A DNA stretch of 64,000 nt from Rhynchopus euleeides (Eukaryota; Euglenozoa; Diplonemea; Diplonemida; Diplonemidae). Position 1 is the stretch's first letter. Each line of letters starts with the position of its first letter. The position numbers and the translations under genes are program-made. The notes below the pieces were generated by a model. It was given only the letters and a program-made list of their open reading frames with translations. It did no database searches and was not told the origin of the DNA. Of this stretch, positions 1 through 11,740 are shown one piece after another. Location: the NCBI GenBank assembly GCA_963210315.1, contig OY723267.1:806001-870000 (forward strand), given 5' to 3'.

Positions 1-2492
1 CAGGCGGGGGCTGTGCCTGCTCCAGCCCGACGTTGCTGCCCTGCGGCATCTCCGGACCTACCTCACCTGCAGGAGCAAGCGGCTCTGCAGGTGCGCTAGG
101 TGCGGTCGGCAGAGGCTGTGCGGAGAAGGGGGTCGCAGGAGGGAGGTGCGGTGCCGCCCCAAGAGGTGGGCCGGCTGCTGCTGCTGCTGTGGGTGGAGCA
201 GGTGCAGGCGAAGGTGGAGTTGGAGGTGGCGGCGGCGGCGGAGCGGGGTCTGCGTATCGCACAGGCGAGAGTGCTACCGAGCAGGTGAGCACAGAGACTG
301 CCGCCAGGAGCGCCGCGAATGCTGATATATCAAACCGAGGTTCCCTCGTGTATGTTGCGTAGACGTCCTCCTCCGGGAGCGGGATGACCTGGTGGGTGTG
401 GTGAAGGGTAGTGGAGGGCAGGGCTGCAGCATTCGCATCGTCATGTTGTGTGCAGTGGATGTCACATTAACAGCCTGTTGATCGGTGCTGTGTTGCGTGC
501 CTGTGATCCTCAGCATATTTGAACCGGGTGTGGCCTTGTTGCTATGCTTGCCTTGCAGAGTACAGTATAAAAGAAGGGATACCTCAAACGCTAAAATCGA
601 GATTCTTTTTGCCTTCGCTGCATCGTCAGCATGCTCGAATACGACGATCAATGTGCCCTGTGCGTCCCCTGTTGTGGCGTGAGGTGTGTGAGGCTTAGAC
701 GGTAAAACAACCACCCACCCACCCCCTGCACCCTGCACACACCATGTTTGCCCACAAGCACCTCGGGGATGCCTCCCGTCGCCGCAGGCTCAAAGAACCC
801 GCGCATCATTTTTCTGAGGGAAAAGATGTCCATTTCTGCCCTGTGCTTCCTCCTCACAGCGACATGATGCGTGGCAGGCAGTCGGCAGGTCTCAAACGTC
901 GGGGCACAGCTCTGCGGAGGCGCAGGCGCGGGGCTGAGCTCCAACGGCCGCGGCCCCTGTGGGGCACGCGCTGCCTTCGACTCCGACTTCAGCTTCACAT
1001 CCGAGTTGCCAGAGGGCGGCGCGACGCGTCGGCGCGAGCTCCTGCTGGACCCCGAAAACGGCAGCGGCTCGGGCCCAGGCTCCTTCCGCTTTCGCGACAC
1101 CGGCCTCTCGGGCGGGACACCACGCCCCGTGTAGGTCAGCCCACTCAACAAGCGGGCGCGACTTGCCTTCTCCTTCTCGAGGCGTCTCTCCTCCAGGAGC
1201 TCTTTCTCAAGCTTCCCCACAGCCTGCCTCGTCTGCTGCGACACCTGCTGCACAGGCTGCACAGGCCTCGACGGGTGCAGAGGCCTGTTGACCCTCCTAT
1301 CCGGCGTTGCTGCGGCCACAGTGGGCGCAGCCGTGGCAGCCGCAGATGCAGCGGCGCGTGTCCACTGTGCTTGGGTGCCGGTGGCACCGGCAGGCGCCGC
1401 CGCCACCACGGGTGGCGGGGGGCGTGGGGCCAGGAGGCGCTCCGCCGGCCTGGGCGGGTCGGACAGCGCCGCCGGCATGCAGTCCTCCCGCAGGTAGAAG
1501 ATAAGATATGGCCGCAGACGAAGCACATCCTTCAGGCACGTCTCGCGCACTCTCGAGTCGTCGTAGCTCACCCAGACGCCCCTCTGGGAGACGAAGGAAG
1601 TGTAGTGCCCGCTGTTCGCCGACACCCCATAGTGGCAGACGCACGCCGAGAGATGGTATTTCGTCGGGGTTGTCAGATTCGCGTTTTTAATGTACCCCCC
1701 GAAATCGATCGAGGCGCTGAACCCAACGGGCTGGTCGTTCTTCCGCGTCCCAAACGCGGTGTGCTGAAACCGCTGCAGCTGCACCACCACGACGGGGGGC
1801 AGCTTGTGGATGGTAACCCGCTTCCCCGCCTTCCCCGCCTGCTTGCAGTGATCACACTGATACTCTGCTATGTGATCCGACTTCCCAAAAAGCTCGTGGA
1901 GCCCCTTCTCAACGGTCGACACCGAGGGGAGGAGGGGGACCGATATATCCATAAACGGCTGGTACACCTTGGAGGGCTTCTTGCAGCTGCCGCACGTCAC
2001 CTCCGACTGGAGCCAGCCTGAGAAGAGGCGGTGGGGAAGCGTCGTGTGCTCCAAAGCGACGCACCGATCCACCTGTGCTTCCAAGATGTAGGTGTTGTAG
2101 TAGGAGAGGTGCAGTGTGTCGAGGAGCTTTCTGTAGAACTCATGCGCATCCTCCTGCTGGTATCGCCGGAGGTTCCCGAGGGTTGCGACATTCGCGCACA
2201 CATCGGACATGACAGGGGCCTGCATCCCTGAGGCAGCGAGGGATGCCACCCAGCAGACGTAGCACGGCTGCGCCTTGTCGCACATATGTCGCTTGTTTGT
2301 TACCATCGCCACCCCAAGCGGGGTCCCCTTGAGCAGGCACTGCAGCACCGAGTTGACGTAGCATGTGTTGCCCCGGTTCCTCGCCCCGTCCAGCGGCATC
2401 GTGGCGGCCTTGAACTCATTCAAGGCCTCGCACACCGTGACCTCCTTCAGAACCCCGCCCCCGACCCGCAGCTCCATCTGCCGCTCCTCCAT
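1..2492 (-). CDS. Ubiquitin-specific protease (USP/UCH family), partial at left edge
   Basis: Cysteine protease that removes ubiquitin from proteins. Seen: Cys box NRGNTCYVN with catalytic Cys about residue 44; QQEDAHEF at 112-119; paired zinc ligands CxxC at 167-170 and 213-216; His box with SGHYTSF (His about 296) followed by YDD at 310-312; catalytic core ends near residue 340. After it comes a Pro/Ala/Ser-rich basic tail with KRKEPGPEPL. I infer three exons: 2492-743, 668-583 and 388 to beyond base 1. Phases match at both junctions (phase 1, then phase 0), and introns are 74 and 194 bp. The last exon encodes a hydrophobic stretch (about ISAFAALLAAVSVLTCSVAL) followed by a proline/alanine-rich run, so the protein may be membrane-anchored at its C-terminus. 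The protease domain is certain; the downstream exons are inferred from splice signals and frame. Alternatively the protein stops soon after base 742. Confidence 0.85.
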
Positions 2493-3990
2493 CGCGGCGC
2501 TGCGGGATGGCGGGCAAGGGGGTGGATGTGCGCGCTATGACCGCGGCATGGTGTAGACAGCTTCTGGCTGCTGTGTAGCGCGCACACCGCCACCTGTGGG
2601 GGGCATGGGGCATAGGGGAACACACGCATCCCTCTCCTGCCTATGAAGCCCTCTTTGATGGGATACGCCAGTTCGGCCTGGTCAAACACAAAACACATGA
2701 ACTCACCACCTCCATGCCCGGAGCCGCAATGTTACGCTCGCGACAAACCCCAGCTGGGATGGGGCTGAGGATGGGTGTGGGGCGAGAAGGAGGAGGGGGG
2801 CCGTTTTGAAGACGCCAGGATGCCGGGACGTGGGGTGGCAGAAGCCACAGGCTTCGCAGTAATGTGGGGGGTGCGGGGGTGGGGGTCGGGGAAGGACCCA
2901 CATTATTTCTTTTTGGCGTGCGCAAAAATAAAGAAGGAATAGTGAAGAACAACACGTTGGCATCGGTTTGTTAGGCCATAGAGAGAGAGAGAGACATAGA
3001 AAGAGAAAAAGGTCCAGAAGACAAAGCGGTACACTCGAGTGAATCCCAAAATAAGAGAAAAGAACCAACGGGCTGCAGGGGTGTTCTTTGGGAGCAGAAC
3101 GCCCTATTGCCCCCATATGGATTCTAAACTGTTGTTTGGCAGTGTTCCAGGCAGACCTCACCAAGGGCAGCTGGGTAGCCACTGTATCGGGTTCTTCTGG
3201 CAGCTGGCCGCTCGGAGACATTGTGTGGTGTACATTTCTTTTGGGAAGGGCGCCTCTCTGCGAATCGCGTCACTCGATCTTGTGTGGTTTTGTGTGTGAT
3301 AAATCGATCGAAGGGTATGTATTTTGTACAGATGTGCCGCATGCGTTCTCCCCCACGGCGGGGTGTGTGTGTGTGTGGCGAACAAATTTAAGGCGGTGTT
3401 CGCGCTGAACGGGCTGTAGCACCTCCTGCGTGTATTGCGCACCACGATCCCGCCCTTCCCCAGCCCAGCCCCGCCCGATCTTTGAATTGCGTGGTGTAGT
3501 GCCAGCACGCTAACCCAAATTGCAATACGTGGTGTAGTGAATTCTTGAGAATGCACCATAGCGTTGCCAGTTTTTCACGGCAACATCACAGAATGGCTGA
3601 TCACTGCAAGAATCAAAATAAAACACGCCCAGCTGCTGCAATGCGTGAGGAAGTGAAGGTTTGCGTGCCGGTGTCTACGCTTCACAACGGAGAGTCGCAC
3701 AAAGAACATTGCTATCCCCAAAATGCAGCATCGAGCACCATTCGAGTGTGACCTCCGCAACCCGCATTCCCCCGACCCCTTCTCCCGACCATTCACCCCA
3801 CAGCACCAGCAATTACCGTGCCAGATTTGCCAGATTTGCCCCGCCGACCCCTTCGGCGGCCTGGGGACACACTGCATGACCCCTGGGTTGTGCACGTGGC
3901 CCCGAGGTCTAGGCAACACATAATACGAGAAGAGAGATAGAGAGAGTGCATGAGAGTGGCCGCCTTTGCGCAGGCCTCCGGTAACAGCTC
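2493..3990. other. Intergenic, no gene recognised
   Basis: About 1.5 kb between the protease start and the PEX11 stop. It holds purine-rich simple repeats (GA run near 2985) and a 29-bp segment (3501-3529) identical to one at 13152-13180 within nested repeats. Open frames here have no periodicity or recognisable domain. It should contain the protease promoter and the PEX11 3' end. Confidence 0.5.
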
Positions 3991-4819
3991 TCACGCGCAC
4001 TTCTGCCACACCTGCGGTTGGGGGGTGGTGGTGAGGTGTAGGGGCGGGGATCGCACTCTCAGAATACACGGGACTACGTTCGGTGAGCGCACACAACAAA
4101 TAGAATATCTAACAAACCTGGTATGTGCCGATTGCGCCTGCAATCGTCCCCATGGTCCCTGCGAAGGCCGGCTGCAGCGGCTTCGGGATGGAGGTGAGGT
4201 AACCCTGCCCGCTGGCAACGCGGAGGAAGTCAGAGAAGTCCTTCACGAAGTCCAGCACAAGCTTCGTCTTGCGCTTTGCCATGGCACGCTCGCGGTCCTC
4301 CGACGACAGCGACTTCTCGCTCTCCGTCGCGTTGCTGGCCTTGGCGATGGCAAGGATGCCGTACGCCACCGCCATGAGGTACGCCCAGAACTGGAAGGTC
4401 TTCGAGCGGTCCTCCCACTCCTTCGGGCTGCCCGTCAGCACCTTCTTGCTGCAGAGAAACTCAACGTTGTCGCTCAGCTTGTAGCCGATGTCGCAGATGT
4501 TGGACACGGTCTCCACAATGTCGCCGGGCGACATGTCACTCGCGTGCTCCACGGCCAACTGGACCTCCTTCGCCGTCTTGATCCACTTGAAGAACTTGCC
4601 CAGGCTGCGGAACTGCGACAGGCTGGATGCCAGGGAGCGGTACATCTGTGCCGCCTGGCGCGCTGCGGCCCGCTCAGCGTTGGGCGCCGTCAGCGACAGC
4701 ACAGTGTAGCGCCATGCCAGAACCTTGAACCAGTTCTGCAGAGTCTTGTACAGCTTGTCGCGCCCATCGGCCTTGTCGAAAAACTTGATCGCCTGGTCGA
4801 ACGGGTGCCCCTTCCCCAT
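3991..4819 (-). CDS. PEX11: Peroxisomal membrane biogenesis protein PEX11
   Basis: PEX11 proteins sit in the peroxisomal membrane and drive elongation and division of peroxisomes. The product (240 residues, normal for the family) begins with an amphipathic N-terminal region containing KADGRDKLYKTLQ, then RSLGKFFKWIKT, and hydrophobic helices around FWAYLMAVAYGILAI and the extreme C-terminus. Seen: exon 1 runs 4819-4118 and ends TACCAG before GTTTGT; an intron of 106 bp ends CCGCAG; the last exon (4011-3991) adds only VWQKCA and a stop in the same phase. This restores the YQ-hydrophobic-W ending usual in PEX11, whereas reading through the intron gives a stop after two residues. The start is the first Met of the frame. 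Presence of peroxisomes argues against most anaerobic metamonads as the source. Confidence 0.9.
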
Positions 4820-5277
4820 TGTGTCAAGCTGTGCTGTGTATGGATCCCCTTATCCTCTGCAGGTGGGCAGGCTTGTCGGGGACATGATGCGCTCGTCATG
4901 CACAGAGGAACACGGGCACAACAGGAGGCTGCTGAGGCGGGTGGGGGAATATATGGGTTGCTGCTGCAGGAGGCTTGCATGCGGGGCGGGGCAGATGGGG
5001 GCATTGCGGCGTGACCACATTCCAAGTGGCAATTCCTGCACGGCTGCAGCTGGCACAGTGTGTGACTAAGGAAAACACGACACACCACAGCCGCCCACCA
5101 TGTGGGACGGCGTTCTTCTGTTCTCCCACTGAGTTCTTGGTCTTAACGACCAGCCTTACGTGAGACGACCAGGATAAAAAGATGGACCCAGGTCGCCCAC
5201 CAATCCGGTGGTTCTTCGAAGTCGCTTGTTCGCCTTCGCAGGATCTCACCTCGTCATGGCAAAGATGCCACTCGAAT
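4820..5277. other. PEX11 upstream region
   Basis: No gene seen. It contains the presumed promoter and 5' leader of PEX11 and ends at the 7-bp target duplication (CTCGAAT, 5271-5277) of the next element. Confidence 0.45.
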
Positions 5278-6469
5278 CAGGGGATAAGATAGGTCTGGTT
5301 TTCCGGTTTTCAAAACCAGGGTTTCCCGGTTCCCGGTTTTCTGGAAAAAAAAAAAGGTCGATCTCATTTTTGGCGGTTTTTTTGTGACTTTGGGACAGTA
5401 AAACAGTCAGAAAAAACGCCATAAAAAAATAGAAAGTGACCCCATCGTGATCCGCACAGAGCTCAAATAGTCCAAAGAAGGCAGAGAAGCGGAGAAGAAA
5501 AAATGGACCTAGCGGGTGGCCCGGTGGGGCCCGGTGGGTGGTGATGCCCTCGTCATGCAGGCCTCTTCTGTTTTGAAGGTGCACACATGGTGGACTCCAG
5601 CCACCCTAGCGAGTGTCTAAGAGGGAGTCTAAGACTGCAGTCTGTACTGGAGACGGGAGTCTATTTTCCAGCTAAATTACGACTCCCGCTAGTTGAGACT
5701 CATGGGAGACACACGGTGTACTCCAGCGGAGGTAGGGTAACCTCCGCTGGAGTTCACCGTGTCGTCTGCCTCTGTGCAGCGTCACTCGGTGCCATCGAAT
5801 ACATGGCGACAGCCCACCAACTCGAGACAGATCTGCTTGTCTGGAGGGCTGAGACGAGAACACGAACGACTTTCAAGCAATCTTGAAGGTCGCCAAGCCT
5901 ATTGGGGGCAACTAACAGATGAGATTTGTTTGTTGCCTGTCGTCACAGCTAGGTGCCCATTTCCTCGATAACGGAATGTGTGCAGAGATCTCGTGGACCC
6001 TTTGGCCATTCTGTCGTGCACCCACTCCACCCACAACGCACACCTGTCACGAGTGGTCGCTCCCCCGTCCTCCTCCACCCTGAAGGTTGAACCCTCAAGG
6101 ACCAGTGATCTCCTGCTGGCCGGGCTGCGATACAGCGAAGCCTTCCTACTTACAAGCGAATCCAGACTGTAGGGAACAGATGATCACTACCGTGGCCTCC
6201 GGCGGCTGGGGGGCTCCGCCCCCCAGACCCCCCTGCGTAAAAAAATTGCACCAGACCGGTTTTTTGGCCGAGAGTCCAAACTTTCAAAGCAGCTGCTGCG
6301 CCTGCCCCACCAAGCAGCCTCAGTACGACAGGACGCGCGCAGGCACCGGGCCCTCTCAGATTCTGGGAGGGTTTGCGCGGGTCGCGCGCGCCGAAGGCGC
6401 GCGCGAAAAATTTTCAAAACCAGAAAAACCGGAAAACGGCGCCAGAAAAAAAGTCTATCTTATACCCTG
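5278..6469. mobile_element. Non-autonomous DNA transposon E1 (hairpin-bearing family)
   Basis: Ends are inverted: CAGGGGATAAGATAG at the left and CTATCTTATACCCTG at the right. Both sides are flanked by CTCGAAT (5271-5277 and 6470-6476), a 7-bp target duplication. A close copy, E2, lies at 27936-28908; E1 has about 200 bp more near 5620-5840, including a stem-loop with arms 5712-5733 and 5740-5760. Two more hairpins sit near the right end: GGCTGGGGGGCTCCGCCCCC at about 6205 and a GCGCGCGC-GAA stem at 6378-6402. No transposase frame. CAGGG...CCCTG ends suggest mobilisation by a hAT-type transposase, although hAT duplications are normally 8 bp. Confidence 0.85.
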
Positions 6470-6684
6470 CTCGAATTAGCAAAAAAAAATTGCGGTGGGG
6501 GTGAAACAACACACCAAATTGGAGATCCGCTGCTCACCCCCATCCTCCCACACGCCGAAGATAAACAGAGGGGCAAACCAGAAGATACGGGTCGGGGGAT
6601 GTCTCCGAAGGGGGGGTGGGGGTGAAACGCCCTGAAAAGGGAGCTCAATGAATCATTGAAATAGAAAGCACCTGCCTCCAAAAA

Positions 6685-7263
6685 TCAGGTCGCCCGCGGG
6701 TCGAAGTAGGGCGTGGTTCCGAACGAAGGCCCCTTTGTCACGGCGTGCCGGTTTATGGAGCAGTTCAGCGAGCCCGAAGGGAGGTGCTTGCTTGGGAAGG
6801 TTGCTGTGAACTTGCCGGAAAGCCCAGTCCACACTTGCGTGGTGTCCAGCTTTGGGGCAACCGTGTTTTGGACACCATGCCCCACGCTGCTCGAGGTGCA
6901 GACATACATCGGATCCCCTGCTGCAGCGAACGGCCTGTAGTCGTGTGGGAGTGTCGCTGTGACATCCTGCGGCTTCAAATGGCATGCAAGCGACTCCGGC
7001 ACACGCACCGGGTCAATCCTGCTATTCACCGCCCCTTTGAAGCCAACCCACATCCCATCCTCCTCCCACATCAGGTCGATCGGCCGCTTCAACGCAGGGC
7101 GCGGCTGCAAAAATGCCGCGCGGCTCCCCTTCACAATGTGGCCCCTCAGGTTGCTGTCGGTGATGGACTCCACGTGGATGCCTGCCTCGACAACAGCCTT
7201 GTAGCCCACCAGCTGGCCATCTTCCTCCCAGACCAAGTCGTATTTGCTGTACTGCATCGCCAT
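6685..7263 (-). CDS. Hypothetical protein with two WEEDG repeats
   Basis: I do not recognise this gene. The frame from MAMQYSKYDLVWEEDG to a TGA at 6685 encodes 192 residues; it is open further upstream to 7380, where TTTTTTCAG could be a splice acceptor, so an upstream exon is possible. Two similar segments appear: YDLVWEEDGQLVGYKAVVEAGI and, about 55 residues later, IDLMWEEDGMWVGFKGAVNSRI. They look like a duplicated small beta-rich module. No signal peptide or membrane segment is evident. Third-position GC is high, as in the recognised genes, which supports coding. Function unknown. Confidence 0.6.
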   Translation of the reverse strand: MAMQYSKYDLVWEEDGQLVGYKAVVEAGIHVESITDSNLRGHIVKGSRAAFLQPRPALKRPIDLMWEEDGMWVGFKGAVNSRIDPVRVPESLACHLKPQDVTATLPHDYRPFAAAGDPMYVCTSSSVGHGVQNTVAPKLDTTQVWTGLSGKFTATFPSKHLPSGSLNCSINRHAVTKGPSFGTTPYFDPRAT

Positions 7264-8094
7264 CGCTACAGTCGGGAGTGATGTGTGATGGGCTTTCGGT
7301 TCTACAGCCCGGCCGTCTCTTCCCAGAGACACAACAGGATACCTGAAAAAAGGCAGGGTGGTGTGGGTCAGACCTTGCATAGGGATTCAACGGAGGACAG
7401 GGAAAGAGACATAGCAACGATGCGGTTCTGAAGGTCTGGGAGCTGGGGGGGTGGGGGTGGGGGGCCTGGGCCTATTACGGCTGTTGACGCCAACTCCCAT
7501 GAATGGGGAAAGGCTGCGCACCCTCCGCTGCTCTCTGTATCTTCCTTTTGTTTCTGTCGTGGTTTTTCTCTTTTTTTTCTTCCTGGTGCCCTGGTGTCCT
7601 GCGGGCAGCCATACCACCTGTAGATCGGAGAAAGGGAGTGAATGGGATGTTGGGGAAGAGAGGGTATTACGGGCGCAGGGTCCACGATGGTTGAACCCCG
7701 TTCCCCATACTTTACGAATCACCCTGGTCTCTCGCACGCATACGAATCGTGAGAAGAGGGTGTCATGTGAGATGAGACTTGTTTGGATGTGCGGTGTGCT
7801 TCTTCGCAAAGGAAACGCAAAGAAGGAATGAAGAGAACAGATAGATCTGAAGGGGGGTGGGGGGGCGAGGGGTGGAAAAGACGGGGTGGAGACTTGGAAA
7901 ATATCTATCGCAATAAGTTTAAAGGTGTGAACGGGAAAGTATGTAGTCCTTTCGTTCTGCTGCTCTGGGTGCGCTGCCGCTCGGAAAACCATCATTTTAT
8001 TTTCCTCCCTCGCTCCCATTCTTCTTCTCAAGATGCTGCTCTTTGGAGAGCCCGCATTTTGCCTAATTTCTTCGACTCGAGAGATAATGTCGCG
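7264..8094. other. Intergenic, no gene recognised
   Basis: Upstream of the hypothetical gene and downstream of the interrupted gene. It contains pyrimidine-rich and G-rich simple sequence (7440-7470, 7850-7875). I see no convincing coding frame. Confidence 0.4.
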
Positions 8095-9476
8095 TTATGT
8101 CTCGTTGCACGATGATGTCATCCAGATGTGTCGTCTTTCATCGGGGGTATCCCAAACGCCATGCCTCCATACACGAGCTGTGAGTTGGAGGGTGCATATT
8201 TCCTGCGGAATGTCTGCCCTTGGAGCATGGGCAAACAGGACTTTGGCCAATTGTTTGAGACCCCTGTTCTGAATATCACAGGCGAAGATTTTTTTTACAT
8301 TTTTTTTGCGCCTGTGCCAGGGCATAAGATAGCTTTTCTGACCGGGGCCCAATAGGTGGGGGTTAGGTGGGGGTAGCGCGCGCGCGCGGCTTCGCCGCGC
8401 GCCTCGTGCACTTACTTGTCAGTTTGCACCCCGGTAGTTGTCACCGATGGTGTCGACTCTCTCCAGCTCCTCGCTGCAATCATGCACTCCTGCAACTCCT
8501 TGAATGTACTGTACTTGAGAGTGCGCGGCTTACTGAGGAAACGTGCCACGTACTGCCCCATGGCTGCCTGTGTGATACCCCCTCAGCGTCGATCAGAAGC
8601 AGGCTCTCCATCGTCAGGTCGAGGAGGGAGCCTCTGAGACATGGTTTCACCCATTTCATCAAACTGAACACCCTCTCGACCCCAGCAGTTGAGAGGGGCA
8701 GAGAGAGAGCTATCTCGCAAGGACTTGGTTACTAGACGGGCACACGCTACATGGGGGTCTGGGGGGCGGAGCCCCCCAGCCGCCAGAGGCCACGGTAGTG
8801 AACATCTGTTCATTGTGGGCGTAGATTCTGTGTGAGTTGGCGCGTCCTCCTGAGGCCTGAGGCTACTGGAGCGGTTGGATTCCCTGACCTACTGGGTATC
8901 GAAGGATCCAGGGGGGTCTGGTGGGCGGAGCCCCCCAGCCGCCGGAGGCCACGGTAGTGAGCATCTGTTCCTGTAAAACCATGCTCTCTTCGACGTCGAC
9001 CGTCGAACCAGTGTAACCGGGTTGACGCTCTTCTATGGGGGGTGGAAACCCAAACCACCCCCACCAGCAATCATGGGCGATCGGCTTTTTTTTTTTTTTA
9101 GTGAGGGCGGCTACCCCCACCTAATCCGCCGCTCAGCCCGCCAACTGGGGCTAGCCCCCCTAGCCCCACCGCTATCTTTTCCCCTGGCCTGTGCGAATCA
9201 TAGATTTCAACTTCAAGCTTCCTTGTTATTGTCTCATGAATCGTGACGGCGTCTTGGATCATTGAATTTGGCTGCCCAACATACAGTGTTTTGCCAGCCG
9301 CTCCAGACATATTCGAGCAAGGAGCGAACCACCGCAGGCAGTGGCATATGCTGCTGCATACAGGCATACAGTAACTGGCAATTGTGACAAAAAAGCTAGC
9401 GGATACAGGTTGTTGTGCTGGAAATGGGAAGAGCAGGGTCGGGCAGTGGCCCAACACAGAGGAAAGACCCCCTTGG
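8095..9476 (-). pseudogene. 3' exon of an unrecognised gene, split by element E3
   Basis: On the minus strand an open frame starts at a possible splice acceptor (CCTTCAG, exon from 9476) and runs through MSGAAGKTLYVGQPN and KLEVEIYDSHR to 9187, where E3 begins. Removing E3 and one 8-bp duplication (GCCTGTGC) joins 9187 to 8309 in the same frame, which continues through KKIFACDIQNRGLKQLAKVL and RHGVWDTPDERRHIW to a stop at 8095. The joined frame is about 168 codons. With E3 present the frame ends inside the element. The family is not recognised. Codon use is less GC-biased than in the neighbouring genes, so the gene could be old or itself of mobile origin. Confidence 0.5.
8318..9186. mobile_element. 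Non-autonomous element E3, same family as E1/E2
   Basis: Left end CAGGGCATAAGATAG, right end CTATCTTTTCCCCTG, flanked by a perfect 8-bp duplication GCCTGTGC (8310-8317 and 9187-9194). It carries a GCGCGC stem-loop at 8376-8402 and two inverted copies of the GGGGGGCTCCGCCCCCC hairpin unit (about 8755-8805 and 8905-8960). In the reverse direction its right half matches 17519-17830. No protein-coding frame of its own. It interrupts the open frame described at 8095-9476. Confidence 0.8.
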
Positions 9477-10173
9477 CTGAAGGCAAGGCACACCGATGGT
9501 TCTCATATTCTTTTTCTGAAAGAAACTCCACGGATGACGTACGAATCGTAATGGTGAAATACGAATCGTGCATATCGTATTTTATATCGCATTATATCGT
9601 ATACGATTACGATATAAAATACGATATTATGCGATATTACGAATCGTTTAGGATGATGCATGGCCACACGGGGTGGGCACCGGGGAAAAAGGCACCCAGC
9701 ACACCAACGAGGGGCGGCGAGACTACCACCACCACCCCAGATGAGTCACCCACTCCGAAGCCAAAGGCTCTCAAAGAGCAGCTGGCGAAGCAGAAAGCAG
9801 GGGCGCGAGTGAGCTACGTGACAGCGAAAACACGTCATGATAAGCTGCAAGGCGATGCCAAAGACGTGTACGCCGTCAAGGATGTCGCGTCTCTGCAAAC
9901 CCGCAAACCCCAGTGTTCTCCCGATGGCGAGTTTGGGGGCGAAAGTCTCCATTTGTATTTTTTCCCCCGAAAACCCGACGGCGAGTTTCGGCATTTTTTT
10001 GGGGGTTGGGGCTGTCAGGCCCTGCGAAACTTGAGAAAGTCGCAAGAAATCACAAGACCAACACAAAAAGTCGCAAAAAATCACAAGAAATTGCGGAGAA
10101 TGTTTGCGTTTATTTGTGTTTTTTTGTATAGCGTATCAGTTCTCGTGCGTCGTCTTTCGTAGACGTTCTGTAC

Positions 10174-10318
10174 GATGCGGATCCGCTAATCCAACATAGC
10201 AAACGTTTTTTTGTGATTTTTTGTGATGCGGATCTGCTAATCCAACATAGCAAACGTTTTTTTGTGATTTTTTGTGATGCGGATCTGCTAATCCAACATA
10301 GCAAACGTTTTTTTGTCA
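10174..10318 (+). repeat. Three tandem 51-bp repeats
   Basis: Units begin GATGCGGATC at 10174, 10225 and 10276; each contains CTAATCCAACATAGCAAACG followed by a T-rich segment. The last is slightly truncated. Units abut directly, so this is not a CRISPR array. Confidence 0.9.
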
Positions 10319-10598
10319 TATTCCTTTGTCTCAGGGACTGGAGAGATGACCAGGGGGATGCAAGGGGTACCGGACGGGGTCACGCTCCTTCCTTTCTCCT
10401 TTGTTTTCTGATTCTTCTTCTGCTTGATCGAGGCACGGGGCGCAGTCCACGAGCCCAGGCTCGAGCTGTAAGCTCCATACAACAAAGCCTGTGTGTGCGC
10501 CTTACCGATACCCTGACACCGCCTTGCCACAACCCCCATTATACCCGACCTTCCGCTCCGGCGGCTGCTACAGGCCCTTCGGGGTTTTTTCGCTCAAT

Positions 10599-10776
10599 AG
10601 CCCTCACCTCCACTTCCGCGGATTAGCTCGACGAGTAGCTCTTACGCACACGAGGCGAGGGATAAGGTGGGAAGAAAGTCTTGCTGGCCTGAGACTAGCT
10701 ATCTTAGGTTCCATTGATCCTGGCTCACACCTGATGAGGCGCACCAGGGGAGGTTGTAGTGTGTTAGCGCCGAAAC
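10599..10776 (+). repeat. 178-bp direct repeat (second copy 13191-13368)
   Basis: The segment from AGCCCTCACC to GCGCCGAAAC appears identically at 13191-13368, about 2.6 kb downstream in the same orientation. The two copies bracket the proline-rich open frame at 11917-13089, so they could be terminal direct repeats of an insertion or a segmental duplication. Confidence 0.85.
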
Positions 10777-10949
10777 ACAACAAGCACCGGGAGACCACCA
10801 CGTGGCGTCTGCATCTGACGAGCTTGCTCTGATTTTGCTTCAGGATTGTAGCATCCGGCGACACGTTGTCAATCATTACGTTTTTTTGTGATTTTTTGTG
10901 AATGCCCTGTGAATTTTTGCGATTTTTTGAAATTTTTTGACTTCAGTCA

Positions 10950-11740
10950 CCCGAGTGGGAGAGGGGGGGGGCTGGGGTTTCGGCCTGGATTTGTGGTCAG
11001 AGGCACCCCATGGCCAAAATGACCCCACCACGATCCGTACAGATCCCAAACGTTCAAAAGAACGGGGTTACGGACAATCCGTGAGGGGGGTCCCGCTGGG
11101 TGGGTGGGTGGGTGGGGTGGGGCGGCGAGCTGCTTCCTCGTCACCTTTTACCTGCAAAAGTGCCTGAACCAGACCCGTACTTCATGGGTGAAGCTTGGCA
11201 CCTACACCACCAAAGTGACCCCACTACGATCCGCACGGATTCCGAAAAGTGCAATGGAAGGGGGAAACGACGAGCGAGCGGCGAACCTATCGCGGGTCCC
11301 CAGGTTGGGACAAGAGCCCACCACCCGCCCGCCCTCGCCCATGCCTGCCCACCGTCGGTCACCGTCGCCCACCCTCGTGCGCCCTCGCCCACGCTCGCCC
11401 AGCCTCGCCCAGAGGCGGCTTGTTTTAGGTCAAAAACCGTGAAGGAGGTCCGCTGGGTCGGGTGTGGGTGCTGCGGGCCAGCTGCCTCTCAGTCACCTCA
11501 CCCACGACCAGCCCCCGAACCAGACCCAGGTTACATGGGTGAAGCTCGGCACCTCTACCACCAAAATGACCCCACTACGAGCTGTACAAATTCCAAACGT
11601 TCAAAATAACGGGTTTTTGGAACACCCGAAGAGGGGGTCCCGCTGGGTGGGGGGGTGGGCGGCTGCCTCCCAGTCACATTCTCTGAGGACCAGCCCTGAA
11701 CCTGAACCAGACCCACATTTCCCCCCAGCCCCCAGCCCCC
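10950..11740 (+). repeat. G-rich tandem array with a GACCCCA-GATCC word
   Basis: Three diverged units each contain ATGACCCCAC-ACGA followed by a GTAC/GCAC word (about 11020, 11213 and 11565), then a GTGGGTGGG-rich stretch and an ACCAGACCC segment. The same word occurs in elements E1 (about 5437) and E2. Confidence 0.6.

Noticed and set aside
10174..10318. CRISPR-like regular repeats
   Set aside because: The 51-bp units abut without unique spacers and the setting is a eukaryotic transposon; it is a simple tandem repeat.
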